NCBI GenBank assembly: GCA_963819475.1 | Contig: CAWFWE010000004.1 | Coordinates: 1 to 64,000, forward strand | Direction: 5' to 3' | Origin: DASUAS01 sp963819475 | Lineage (GTDB): Bacteria; Actinomycetota; Acidimicrobiia; IMCC26256; DASPTH01 | DNA length: 64,000 bases | In this document: in pieces, positions 24,539 to 32,296 of the stretch | Layout of the letters: every line of letters begins with the position of its first letter | How positions within the stretch are numbered: the first letter of the stretch is position 1 | Program-made: the position numbers and the translations under genes | Notes under the pieces: model-generated | Seen by the model: the letters and a program-made list of their open reading frames with translations, nothing else | The model's database searches: none | What the model was told of the DNA's origin: nothing

Positions 24539-25599
24539 GCGGTCGGCGGGGCGTGCGGGCCGTCGCGACCGTCGCCGCGGTCGTCGGCGGCTTCCTCCTC
24601 GCGAGCGCGGCGCCCGCGGGCGCCCACGGGCTCGGCGGCCTCAAGCCCACCAACTACGAGACCGTGCTCCTCGGTGTGACCCCGCAGGTCCCGGGCCTCG
24701 ATCTGCGGATCGTCGACCTCGGCACCAAGGTGGAGCTGACCAATCACGGCCGGACGGACGTCGTGGTCCTGGGCTACGACGGCGAGCCCTACCTGCGGGT
24801 GGGGCCGGATGGTGTGTTCGAGAACCGCCGCTCGCCGGCGACGTACCTGAACCGCTCGACCACCATCACCAGCAAGCCACCGGCGAGCGCCGATGCGTCG
24901 GCGCCCCCCGCATGGCAACGCGTCTCGAGCGGTACGACCGCGCGCTGGCACGACCACCGCGCGCACTTCATGGGCACCGACGACCCACCCGAGGTCGCGC
25001 GCGATCCCGGCACGCGGCACGTCGTCGACAACTTCCGCATCCCGCTACGAGTGGGCAGCGAGGCGGTGGTCGCGCGCGGGCAGATCGTGTACCAACCACC
25101 GCCGTCGCCCTGGCCGTGGGTGATCGGTGCGGTGCTGCTCGCGGCGCTCGTCGTCGTCCTCGCCCGCACGCGCTCGTGGCGCACCGTGTTCATGGTGGTG
25201 CTCGCGCTGCTCACCGTCGCCGAGATCGTGCACGTGATCGGGCTGTGGGGCGGCTCGACCGCGTCGACCGGCACCAAGCTGGGCGAGAGCGCGTACTCGT
25301 TGGCCGGGATCCTGCTCGGTCTGGTCAGCCTCGGATGGATGTGGCGCAAGGGTGCGGAGTCGGCGGTCCCCCTCGTGCTGGTCGCGGCCATCTTCCTGTT
25401 CGTGGCTGGCGGCATGGCCGACATCACGACGCTCGGGAACTCGCAGATTCCGAGCACGCTGCCCGCCTGGGTGGCGCGCGTCCTGGTCGCGGTGACGCTC
25501 GGATTGGGCGCGGGCCTGGCGCTCGCCGCCGCGCTGCGGTTGCGGCCGACGACGCCGGCGGCACCGGCGCCGCGACCGCGCGCGCGCGTCACCAGTTGA
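24535..25599 (+). CDS. Secreted/membrane protein coupled to the ECF sigma gene
   Basis: A 354-residue protein with signal peptide (to ~26, AGA-HG), an extracytoplasmic beta-rich domain of ~170 residues (TNYETVLLGVTPQVPGLDLRIVDL, GYDGEPYLRVGPDGVFEN, HDHRAHFM), and five C-terminal helices. Similar proteins occur beside copper genes in actinobacteria; His-rich HDHRAHFM may bind metal, but this is inference. GTG 24535 overlaps the sigma stop. Its end overlaps the CDF gene by 11 nt. Confidence 0.75.
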   Translation: MSGRRGVRAVATVAAVVGGFLLASAAPAGAHGLGGLKPTNYETVLLGVTPQVPGLDLRIVDLGTKVELTNHGRTDVVVLGYDGEPYLRVGPDGVFENRRSPATYLNRSTTITSKPPASADASAPPAWQRVSSGTTARWHDHRAHFMGTDDPPEVARDPGTRHVVDNFRIPLRVGSEAVVARGQIVYQPPPSPWPWVIGAVLLAALVVVLARTRSWRTVFMVVLALLTVAEIVHVIGLWGGSTASTGTKLGESAYSLAGILLGLVSLGWMWRKGAESAVPLVLVAAIFLFVAGGMADITTLGNSQIPSTLPAWVARVLVAVTLGLGAGLALAAALRLRPTTPAAPAPRPRARVTS

Positions 25600-26530
25600 G
25601 CTCGGCGCACCCCGCGTGGTCGTCGGGTTCCACCTGGATGGTGGCGTGGGCGATCTCGTGCTCGAGCAGCAGGACCCGCGCCTGGTCGAGCACGCCGTGG
25701 GCGTCGGTCCCGGGCCCGATCATCACGTGCGCGCTGGCGACGTCCATCTCCGACGTGAGCGTCCAGACGTGCAGATCGTGCACGTCGACCACGCCGGGGA
25801 GCGCGAGAAGGTCACGACGGATCCCGTCGAGGTCGACGTGCGCGGGCGCGACCTGCAGCAGCACTCGCATCGCGCTTGCCGCCAACTTCCAGGCGCGCGG
25901 GAGGATCCAGATGCCGATCACCGCGGCGACGATCGGGTCGATCGGCGTCCAGTCGGTGATCGCGATCACGAGCGCGGCGACGATCACGCCCACCGAGCCG
26001 GCGGCGTCGGCCATCGCGTCGACGTAGGCGCCGCGCACCGCGAGGCTGTCCTGCGCGCCTTCGCGCAGCATGAAGAACACGACGAGGTTCACCACCAGGC
26101 CCGCCACCGCGACCACGAGCATCGGGCCGGCCTCGATGCTGCTGTCGCCGTCGATCAGACGCAGGGCCGCTTCCACCAGCACGTAGCCCGCCACCGCGAA
26201 GGTCAGCACCGCGTTCAAGAGCGACGCCAGGATCTCCAACCGGAACAGCCCGAACGTGCGGGAACCCTCGTGCGAGGCCCGGTTCGCCACCACGATGGAG
26301 CCGAGGGCGAGGGCGATGGCCACGCCGTCGGTGAGCATGTGGGCGGCGTCCGAGAGCAGGGCCAGGGACCCCGCCACGAACGCGGTGACCGCCTCCACCA
26401 CCACGAACGTCACGGTGAGCCCGAGCGCGACCCAGAGCCGCCCGACGTTGCGGGCGGCGGTGCGGCGCAACACGTCGCCGTGATCGTGACCCGCGTGCTG
26501 GGTCCGGCGGTGCCCGTGATCGTGGGCCAT
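25589..26530 (-). CDS. Cation diffusion facilitator metal efflux protein
   Basis: A 313-residue CDF transporter: His-rich start (HDHGHRRTQHAGHDHGD), six helices with the transport-site motifs SDAAHMLTDG (helix 2) and DAMADAAGS (helix 5), and the cytoplasmic CTD with VHDLHVWTLTSEMDVASAHV. It exports Zn2+ or a similar ion in exchange for H+. It is divergent from znuC with a Zur-like box between them, so import and export could be reciprocally tuned. Confidence 0.92.
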   Translation of the reverse strand: MAHDHGHRRTQHAGHDHGDVLRRTAARNVGRLWVALGLTVTFVVVEAVTAFVAGSLALLSDAAHMLTDGVAIALALGSIVVANRASHEGSRTFGLFRLEILASLLNAVLTFAVAGYVLVEAALRLIDGDSSIEAGPMLVVAVAGLVVNLVVFFMLREGAQDSLAVRGAYVDAMADAAGSVGVIVAALVIAITDWTPIDPIVAAVIGIWILPRAWKLAASAMRVLLQVAPAHVDLDGIRRDLLALPGVVDVHDLHVWTLTSEMDVASAHVMIGPGTDAHGVLDQARVLLLEHEIAHATIQVEPDDHAGCAELNW

Positions 26531-26576
26531 CCCGGCATTCTCGCTCCCCCGGGTGACCCCACCCGACCGAGCGGGC

Positions 26577-26598
26577 ATAATGAGAATCATGCTCGAAT
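26577..26598. promoter_or_regulatory. Zur-like operator before znuC
   Basis: TAATGAGAATCATGCTCGAA resembles the actinobacterial Zur box (TGAAAATCATTTTCA core; 11 of 15 positions agree). It overlaps a CATAAT hexamer (26576-26581) and ATG 26589, so binding would block a leaderless znuC start. Zinc-dependent repression is inferred. Confidence 0.5.
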
Positions 26599-26652
26599 TC
26601 TCCCGACGCGGTTCCCGAGGGCGACGCGGCGGCTTCGTCGCCCGGTCCGGTC

Positions 26653-27390
26653 GTGCTGGCCGCGCGCGACGTGTCGTTCGCGTACGGGGCGGAGCTCGTG
26701 CTCGAGCGGGTGAGCCTCGAGGTGCGCGCCGGTGAGTTCGCCGCGCTCGCGGGCCCCAACGGCTCGGGGAAGTCGACGCTGCTGCGGATCCTGCTCGGGC
26801 TGCTGACGCCCCGGGCCGGCGCGGTCACCATGTTCGGGGCGTCGCCGCACGACCTGCGCGACCGCTGGCGGGTGGGGTACGTGCCTCAGCGCCCGCGCAT
26901 CGCACCCGACCTGCCGGCGACGGTCGAGGAGGTGGTCGCCACCGGGCGCCTCGCCAAGCAGGGGTGGTGGCGTCGGCGCCGCGCCGCCGACCGCGACGCG
27001 GTCGACCACGCGCTGCAGGCGGTCGCGCTCACCGAGCACCGGCGCAAGCGGCTCCACGAGCTGTCGGGTGGTCAGCAGCAGCGGGCGTTGATCGCGCGCG
27101 CCCTCTCGGCCGACCCCGAGCTCCTCGTGCTCGACGAGCCCATCGCCGGCGTCGACGTCGAGTCGCAGCGCCTGTTCCGCGACTCGCTCGTCCACCTCGT
27201 CCAGCAGCACCACACCGCGGTGCTGCTCGTCTCGCACGAGCTCGGTGCCGTGGCCGACGACCTCGACCACGTGATCGTGCTCAAGCGCCGGGTGATGTTC
27301 GACGGCCCGCCGTCCGACCTCTCGGCGACCGGCGTGAGCCTCGGCGTGCACCGCGACGACCTCCCGCTCTGGCTCGAGGAGCTCGTGTGA
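26653..27390 (+). CDS. znuC: Zinc/manganese ABC transporter ATPase (ZnuC type)
   Basis: A 245-residue ABC ATPase: Walker A GPNGSGKST at 34-42, Q-loop VPQRPRI, signature LSGGQQQR, Walker B LLVLDEP, H-loop VSHE. With the ABC-3 permease downstream it forms a metal importer. GTG 26653 is the first usable start in frame, yet the reading frame stays protein-like upstream, and ATG 26589 (7 nt after CATAAT, inside the Zur-like box) would be reached by one indel near 26612. No binding protein (ZnuA) gene is here. Confidence 0.85.
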   Translation: MLAARDVSFAYGAELVLERVSLEVRAGEFAALAGPNGSGKSTLLRILLGLLTPRAGAVTMFGASPHDLRDRWRVGYVPQRPRIAPDLPATVEEVVATGRLAKQGWWRRRRAADRDAVDHALQAVALTEHRRKRLHELSGGQQQRALIARALSADPELLVLDEPIAGVDVESQRLFRDSLVHLVQQHHTAVLLVSHELGAVADDLDHVIVLKRRVMFDGPPSDLSATGVSLGVHRDDLPLWLEELV

Positions 27391-27452
27391 TGGAGATGCA
27401 GCGGAGGCGTGGCCGGAGGCCGGGACGCCGCAGCGGAATCGACCAATTCTGA
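27390..27452 (+). CDS. Coupled mini-ORF 1 of the znu junction
   Basis: ATG overlapping the znuC stop (TGATG). Encodes MEMQRRRGRRPGRRSGIDQF, 20 residues, eight of them Arg. Its TGA overlaps the next ATG. GGAG inside codons 2-3 is too close to the start to serve as a ribosome site, so reinitiation is the likely mode. No function known. Confidence 0.4.
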   Translation: MEMQRRRGRRPGRRSGIDQF

Positions 27453-27514
27453 TGGAGATGCAGCGGAGGCGTGGCCGGAGGCCGGGACGCCGCAGCGGAA
27501 TCGACCAATTCTGA
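27452..27514 (+). CDS. Coupled mini-ORF 2 of the znu junction
   Basis: Identical in sequence to mini-ORF 1, again closed by TGATG. Retention of frame and overlap across copies is seen directly; whether the peptide is made is unknown. Confidence 0.4.
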   Translation: MEMQRRRGRRPGRRSGIDQF

Positions 27515-27576
27515 TGGAGATGCAGCGGAGGCGTGGCCGGAGGCCGGGACGCCGCAGCGGAATCGACCAGTACTGA
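27514..27576 (+). CDS. Coupled mini-ORF 3 of the znu junction
   Basis: Same 20 codons except the last two (CAG TAC, so ending QY instead of QF). Closed by TGATG. Confidence 0.4.
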   Translation: MEMQRRRGRRPGRRSGIDQY

Positions 27577-27590
27577 TGGAGATGCGCTGA
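27576..27590 (+). CDS. Coupled mini-ORF 4 (four codons) leading into znuB
   Basis: ATG GAG ATG CGC TGA, with the final TGATG giving the znuB ATG. This is the truncated fourth unit. Confidence 0.3.
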   Translation: MEMR

Positions 27591-28459
27591 TGGAAGGCCT
27601 GCCGGGGATGCCGTGGGCGCTGCCTTGGCCCTTCGACCGCAGCTACATGCAGCTGGCACTCATCGCCGGCGTCGTAGTGGGCGCGGCGGCGCCGCTCATC
27701 GGCGTGTTCATCGTGCAGAAGGGCCTGTCGCTCATGGGCGACGGCATCGGGCACGTCGCGGTGGCGGGCATCGGGGCCAGCCTCCTCTTCGGCACGTCAC
27801 CCACGTGGACCGCGCTGGTCGTCGCCATCATCGCCGCGCTCGTGATCGAGTTCCTCCGCGCCCGCGGCAGCGCGACCGGCGACCTCGCGTTGGCGTTGGT
27901 CTTCTACGGCGGCATCGCCGCGGGCGTGGTCCTGGCAAGCCGCTCCGCCACCAACACGAACCTGCAGCCGTACCTCTTCGGATCCATCCTCACCGCCACC
28001 GCCAACGACGTGTGGACGGTGATCGCGCTCGGCGCGGTGATCGTCGTCGCCATCGGGTTCACCGGACGGGCCCTGCTCGCGGTCGTGCTCGACGAGGACT
28101 CGGCGCGCGTGGCCGGCATCCCCTCGCGGGCACTCAACGCTATGCTCGCGGTGTTGACCGCGGTGACCGTGGTGATGGCGATGCGCATCGTCGGGGTCCT
28201 GCTCGTCGCCGCGCTCATGGTGCTCCCCGTCGCGACCAGCCGCCTCCTCGCCCGGTCGTTCCGAGGCACGCTCCTCGGCGCGGTCGCGGTCGGCGTGGTG
28301 TCGGCCGTCCTGGGGCTGTTCGCCGCCCGGCAGTGGGCGTTGGCGGCCGGCGGTGCCATCGTGCTGGTCGCGGCAGCGCTCTTCGCGCTGGCGTCGATCG
28401 TCGCCGGCGCGCGGCGGGCCGGCGCGCAGGCCGACTCGCTGCTCGCCGGTCCCCACTGA
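27590..28459 (+). CDS. znuB: Zinc/manganese ABC transporter permease (ZnuB type)
   Basis: A 289-residue ABC-3 family permease with eight to nine helices. Family marks: GVFIVQKGLSLMGDGIGHVAVAGIG (EAA-like contact loop), LGSIL-type segment YLFGSILTATANDVW, and MRIVGVLLVAALMVLPVATS. It pairs with ZnuC. Its start is reached from znuC only through the mini-ORF chain, so permease synthesis probably depends on repeated termination-reinitiation or on internal entry. Confidence 0.92.
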   Translation: MEGLPGMPWALPWPFDRSYMQLALIAGVVVGAAAPLIGVFIVQKGLSLMGDGIGHVAVAGIGASLLFGTSPTWTALVVAIIAALVIEFLRARGSATGDLALALVFYGGIAAGVVLASRSATNTNLQPYLFGSILTATANDVWTVIALGAVIVVAIGFTGRALLAVVLDEDSARVAGIPSRALNAMLAVLTAVTVVMAMRIVGVLLVAALMVLPVATSRLLARSFRGTLLGAVAVGVVSAVLGLFAARQWALAAGGAIVLVAAALFALASIVAGARRAGAQADSLLAGPH

Positions 28460-28499
28460 GGCGGTCGATCCCGCGCCGCGCCGTCTCCTCTGACGTCGC

Positions 28500-28505
28500 T
28501 AACGT
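28500..28505 (+). promoter_or_regulatory. -10 of leaderless 28512 gene
   Basis: TAACGT, 6 nt before ATG 28512. Confidence 0.45.
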
Positions 28506-28511
28506 CGACCG

Positions 28512-28793
28512 ATGGCGTACATCGTGACCCGCATCCAGGTCGGCGACTACGACACCTGGAAGGCTCTCTTCGATCAGGACGTGCCCGGCGCCCGTCGCGA
28601 CGCGGTCGGTCACCAGGTGCTGCGCAACGTCGACGACCCGAACGAGGTGTACATCCTCATCGAGTTCGCCTCGCGCGAGCAGGCCGCCGGAGCCGCGGCG
28701 CGGCTGGTGGAGTCGGGGGGGCTCGACCGCTTCCCGCACCATCACGGGCCGACGGTGGTGGAGGCCGCGGAGTCCGTCGACGGCCCCGGCTGA
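28512..28793 (+). CDS. Antibiotic-biosynthesis-monooxygenase-like small protein
   Basis: A 93-residue protein likely to form a dimeric alpha/beta barrel: VTRIQVGDYDTWKALFDQD, GHQVLRNVDDPNEVYILIEFASREQAAG. These folds occur in ABM, Dabb and YCII-type proteins. No catalytic residues are clear, so function is open. It is leaderless and stands alone between znuB and the HIT gene. Confidence 0.65.
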   Translation: MAYIVTRIQVGDYDTWKALFDQDVPGARRDAVGHQVLRNVDDPNEVYILIEFASREQAAGAAARLVESGGLDRFPHHHGPTVVEAAESVDGPG

Positions 28794-28819
28794 CCCGGCC
28801 CGGCCCGGCCGGCCCTCGC

Positions 28820-28825
28820 TAGCCT
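28820..28825 (+). promoter_or_regulatory. -10 of leaderless HIT gene
   Basis: TAGCCT, 7 nt before ATG 28833. Confidence 0.5.
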
Positions 28826-28832
28826 GGCCCGC

Positions 28833-29255
28833 ATGCCGACGCTGTTCACGCGCATCATCGACGGCGAGATCCCCGGCGTCTTCGTGTGGCGCGACCCGCA
28901 GTGCGTGGCGTTCCTGTCGATCAACCCGATGCACCCGGGCCACACGCTGGTGGTGCCCCGCGCCGAGGTCGACCACTGGATCGACCTCGACCCCGAGCTC
29001 GCCGCGCACCTCTTCCAGGTCTCGCAGACCATCGGGAAGGCGCAGATGGCGGCGCTGTCGGCGCGCCGGATCGGCATGTTGATCGTGGGCGACGAGGTCC
29101 CCCACGTCCACCTCCACGTCGTGCCGTTCGACTCGGTGTCGGAGCTGTCGTTCGCGCACGCCGACCCGAACCCGCCCGAGGGCTCGCTCGAGGACGCGGC
29201 GGGGAAGATCCGCGCCGCCCTGCGCGACCTCGGGGCGGACGCCGTCGCGGAGTAG
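28833..29255 (+). CDS. HIT-family nucleotide hydrolase/transferase
   Basis: A 140-residue histidine-triad protein with IIDGEIPGVFVWRD, NPMHPGHTLVVPRAEVDHWIDLD and HVHLHVVP (His91, His93, His95). HIT proteins hydrolyse AMP-linked compounds such as dinucleoside polyphosphates or adenosine phosphoramidates; the natural substrate is unknown. It lies 3 nt before bioA and may be co-transcribed with the biotin genes. Confidence 0.93.
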   Translation: MPTLFTRIIDGEIPGVFVWRDPQCVAFLSINPMHPGHTLVVPRAEVDHWIDLDPELAAHLFQVSQTIGKAQMAALSARRIGMLIVGDEVPHVHLHVVPFDSVSELSFAHADPNPPEGSLEDAAGKIRAALRDLGADAVAE

Positions 29256-29258
29256 TGG

Positions 29259-30551
29259 ATGGGCCGCCACGACGAGTGGGTGGCGCGCGACGCCGCGGTC
29301 GTGTGGCACGGATTCACGCAGATGGATGCGTTCGCCGAGAACGCGCCCGTCCTCGTCGAGCGGGGTGAAGGCCACGAGCTGATCGACGTCGACGGCCGCC
29401 GCTACCTCGACGCCATCTCCTCGCTGTGGGTCAACACCCTGGGCCACGCGGTGCCCGAGCTCGACGACGCCGTCCGCGAGCAGCTCGAGCGCGGCGCGCA
29501 CTCGACGATGCTCGGCAACGGCAACGTCGCGGTGGTGGAGCTGGCCGAGGCGTTGGCGCGTGTCGTCCCCGTCGACGACCCGCACTTCCTCTTCGCGTCC
29601 GACGGGGCCGCCGCGGTCGAGCAGGCGCTGAAGATCGCGTTCCAGTACTGGGTGAACCGCGGGGCTGCCGGCCGCACGCAGTTCCTCGCCTTCGGCGGCG
29701 CGTACCACGGCGACACCATCGGTGCGCTGTCGGTGGGCGACGCCGCCTTCGGCACGGACCTCTTCGACCCGCTGCGCTTTCCCGTGCTGCGCGCGCCGCA
29801 GTTCGGGGACCCCGGATGCTTCGACACCGCAATCGCCATGGTCGCCGCGCACGCCCACGAGCTCGCGGCGGTGATCGTCGAGCCGCTGGTCCAGGGCGCG
29901 GCGGGCATGCTGCTCGCGGATCCCGACGGGCTGCGCGCCCTCGGACGGGCGTGCACCGAGCACGACGTGCTCCTCATCTGCGACGAGGTCGCCACCGGCT
30001 TCGGGCGTACCGGCACGCTGTTCGCCTCGGAGCAGTGCGACCTGCGACCCGACCTGCTCGTCGTGGGGAAGGGCCTCACCGCCGGCTACCTGCCGATGTC
30101 GGCGACCGTGGCCCGGGGCACGGTGTTCGACGCCTTCCTCGGCCCCGACCTCTCCGAGCGCACGCTGTACCACGGGCACTCCTACTCGGGGAACGCGCTG
30201 GCGGCCGCGGTGGCGCTCCGGCACCTCGAGCTGCTCCACGCGTGGTCGGTGCTCCACACCGTCCGCGCCCGCTCCGACGAGCTGCGCGCCCTGCTCGATG
30301 ACCGCGTCGCGCCGCATCCCGCGGTCGCCGACGTGCGCCTGTGCGGGCTCATGGGCGGTGTGGAGCTGGCACCGCCGCACGAGGGCATGCGATGGGGCCG
30401 GCGGGTGTGCGCGGGCGCGGTCGACCGCGGCGTGCTGCTGCGGCCACTCGGCGACGTGGTGGTGCTGATGCCACCGCTGACGGTGACGTCGGCCGAGCTG
30501 CACCGCATGGTGCGCGCGCTCACCGAGGCGCTCGACGAGGTCGTCGCATGA
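29259..30551 (+). CDS. bioA: Adenosylmethionine-8-amino-7-oxononanoate aminotransferase
   Basis: A 430-residue class-III PLP aminotransferase that makes 7,8-diaminopelargonate using SAM as amino donor. Marks: ISSLWVNTLGHAVPELDDAV, FASDGAAAVEQALKIAFQYW, GAYHGDTIGALSVG, LICDEVATGFGRTG, and Lys271 in VGKGLTAGYLP. Second step of the bioF-bioA-bioD path. Its stop overlaps the bioF start by ATGA. bioB is not in this window. Confidence 0.93.
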   Translation: MGRHDEWVARDAAVVWHGFTQMDAFAENAPVLVERGEGHELIDVDGRRYLDAISSLWVNTLGHAVPELDDAVREQLERGAHSTMLGNGNVAVVELAEALARVVPVDDPHFLFASDGAAAVEQALKIAFQYWVNRGAAGRTQFLAFGGAYHGDTIGALSVGDAAFGTDLFDPLRFPVLRAPQFGDPGCFDTAIAMVAAHAHELAAVIVEPLVQGAAGMLLADPDGLRALGRACTEHDVLLICDEVATGFGRTGTLFASEQCDLRPDLLVVGKGLTAGYLPMSATVARGTVFDAFLGPDLSERTLYHGHSYSGNALAAAVALRHLELLHAWSVLHTVRARSDELRALLDDRVAPHPAVADVRLCGLMGGVELAPPHEGMRWGRRVCAGAVDRGVLLRPLGDVVVLMPPLTVTSAELHRMVRALTEALDEVVA

Positions 30552-31666
30552 CGACCGGGGCCGACGGCTGGAGCGACTGGGCGGCCGGCGAGGCGGCGGG
30601 CATCGCCGCCGCCGGTCAGTGGCGGGCACCCCGCGCGTTCGACCCGTCCGACCCGCACGCGCTGGTGTCGTTCGCGTCGAACGACTACCTCGGGCTCACC
30701 CAGCACCCCGCGGTGCGCGCCGCCGCGCACGCGGCCATCGACCGCTGGGGCACCGGCGCCGGCGCGGCGCGCCTCATCGTCGGCTCCCGACCGGTGCACG
30801 ACGAGCTCGAGATCGAGCTCGCGGCCTGGAAGGGGACCGACGCCGCGGTCCTCTTCAGCACCGGGTTCGCCGCCAACCTCGGCGTGCTCGGCACCTTCGC
30901 CGGCCCCGACACCCTGGTGTGCTCCGACGAGCTCAACCACGCCTCGCTCATCGACGGGCGGCGGCTGTCGGGCGCACCGCTCGCCGTCTATCGCCACGGT
31001 GACGCCGCCCACGTCGACGAGCTGCTGCGCGCCCGCGCCACGCCGCGGGCCATCGTCGTGAGCGAGACCGTCTTCTCGATGGACGGCGACGTCGCGCCGG
31101 TCGACAAGCTCGCCGAGGTGTGCGCCCACCACGGCGCCCTGCTCGTGCTCGACGAGGCGCACGCGGTGCTCGGCCCCGCGGTCGACGAGACGATCCTCGC
31201 GGGCACCGCGCACCTGCGGGTCGGGACGTTGTCGAAGACCCTCGGCGCGCTCGGCGGGTTCGTCGCCGGCCCGGCGCGGTTCACCGATCTCCTCGTGAAT
31301 CGCGCCCGCTCCTACATCTTCACCACCGCGTCGACGCCCGCCGACACCGCCGCCGCGCTGGCCGCGGTGCGGGTGCTCCGCTCCCCGGAGGGCGTCGAGC
31401 TGGTGGCACGGTTGCGCGCCAACGTCGACCGACTGCGGCCCGGGCACCCGTCGCCGATCGTGCCGTTCGTGTGCGGCGGCGAGGCGCGCGCGCTGGCGGC
31501 GGCCGACGCCCTCGCCCGGCGGGGGCTGCTCGTCACCGCCATCCGCCCCCCGACGGTGCCGCCGGGAACGTCGCGGCTGCGGGTGGCGCTCTCGGCCGCC
31601 CACAGCACCGACCAGGTCGACCGGCTGGCGACCGCGCTGGCCGAGCTCTTCCCGGACGGCCCGTGA
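30548..31666 (+). CDS. bioF: 8-amino-7-oxononanoate synthase
   Basis: A 372-residue alpha-oxoamine synthase that condenses pimeloyl thioester with alanine. Marks: FASNDYLGLTQHPAVRAAA, GTGAGAARLIVGS, DELNHASLIDG, LLVLDEAHAVLG, and Lys230 in GTLSKTLGALGG. Coupled on both sides (ATGA with bioA, GTGA with bioD). Confidence 0.93.
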   Translation: MTTGADGWSDWAAGEAAGIAAAGQWRAPRAFDPSDPHALVSFASNDYLGLTQHPAVRAAAHAAIDRWGTGAGAARLIVGSRPVHDELEIELAAWKGTDAAVLFSTGFAANLGVLGTFAGPDTLVCSDELNHASLIDGRRLSGAPLAVYRHGDAAHVDELLRARATPRAIVVSETVFSMDGDVAPVDKLAEVCAHHGALLVLDEAHAVLGPAVDETILAGTAHLRVGTLSKTLGALGGFVAGPARFTDLLVNRARSYIFTTASTPADTAAALAAVRVLRSPEGVELVARLRANVDRLRPGHPSPIVPFVCGGEARALAAADALARRGLLVTAIRPPTVPPGTSRLRVALSAAHSTDQVDRLATALAELFPDGP

Positions 31667-32295
31667 CCCGACCGCGCACGTTGGTGTTCGTGAGCGGCAC
31701 GGCCACCGAGGTCGGGAAGACGTGGTGGACGGCGGCGACCGCGCGCGAGCTGCGGGTGGCGGGTGCACACGTCGCCGTCCGCAAGCCGGTGCAGTCGGGC
31801 GAGCCCGGGGCGGTCACCGACGCCGAGGTGCTCGCCGCCGCCACCGGCGAGGACCCCGACACCGTGTGCTCGCCGCACCGCACCTATCCCCTCGCCTGGG
31901 CCCCGCCGATGGCAGCACGCGAGCTCGGCGAACCCGGCTTCACCGCCGCCGACCTCGTCGGCGGGATCGTCTGGCCCGAGGGCATCGACGTCGGGCTGGT
32001 CGAGGGCGTCGGCGGCCCGCGTTCGCCCATCAGCGACGACGGCGACAACGTCGACCTCGCGCACCAGCTCGCGCCCGACCTCGTGGTGGTGGTCGGCGAC
32101 GCCGGTCTCGGCACGATCAACGCCGTGCGCCTCTCGGTCGCCGCGTTCGCCGACTTCCCGGTGGTCGTCGCGCTCAACCGCTTCACCGCCGAGCCGTTGC
32201 CCGAACGGAACCGGGCGTATCTCGTCGAGCGCGAGGGCCTCGACGTGCTGACCGAACCGCGCGTCCTCGCGGCGCGCCTCCGCCTACCGTCGTGA
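31663..32295 (+). CDS. bioD: Dethiobiotin synthetase
   Basis: A 210-residue P-loop enzyme: VSGTATEVGKTWWTA (Walker A at 11-20), RKPVQSG, LVEGVGGPRSPISDDGDNVDLA. It closes the ureido ring of dethiobiotin with CO2 and ATP. GTG 31663 overlaps the bioF stop. Last of the three biotin genes; the remaining steps (bioB, pimeloyl supply) must be elsewhere. Confidence 0.92.
   Translation: MTRPRTLVFVSGTATEVGKTWWTAATARELRVAGAHVAVRKPVQSGEPGAVTDAEVLAAATGEDPDTVCSPHRTYPLAWAPPMAARELGEPGFTAADLVGGIVWPEGIDVGLVEGVGGPRSPISDDGDNVDLAHQLAPDLVVVVGDAGLGTINAVRLSVAAFADFPVVVALNRFTAEPLPERNRAYLVEREGLDVLTEPRVLAARLRLPS
32285..32290 (+). promoter_or_regulatory. -10 of leaderless GT-C gene inside the bioD end
   Basis: TACCGT, 6 nt before ATG 32297, located in the last codons of bioD. 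Confidence 0.4.
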
Positions 32296-32296
32296 G

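Larger units (their letters stand above)
27388..27585 (+). repeat. Family-B tandem repeat: three 62-bp units plus 12 bp
   Basis: Units 27388-27449 and 27450-27511 are identical; unit 27512-27573 differs only near its end (AATTC to AGTAC); a 12-bp partial follows. Each unit starts TGATGGAGATG and can fold (GGCGT-ACGCC stem around GGCC-rich sequence). The 62-bp length equals 21 codons minus the one base shared in TGATG, so stop-start overlap is kept at each join. Confidence 0.95.

Noticed and set aside
27388..27585. CRISPR-like array
   Set aside because: The repeats are directly adjacent with no spacers and no cas genes are near.
28215..30629. An 804-codon open frame on the minus strand
   Set aside because: It is antisense to HIT, bioA and znuB, with composition (His/Arg/Gly-rich) of a high-GC shadow frame and no domain.
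29259..32295. A complete biotin pathway
   Set aside because: Only bioA, bioF and bioD are present; bioB and pimeloyl-supply genes are not in the window.
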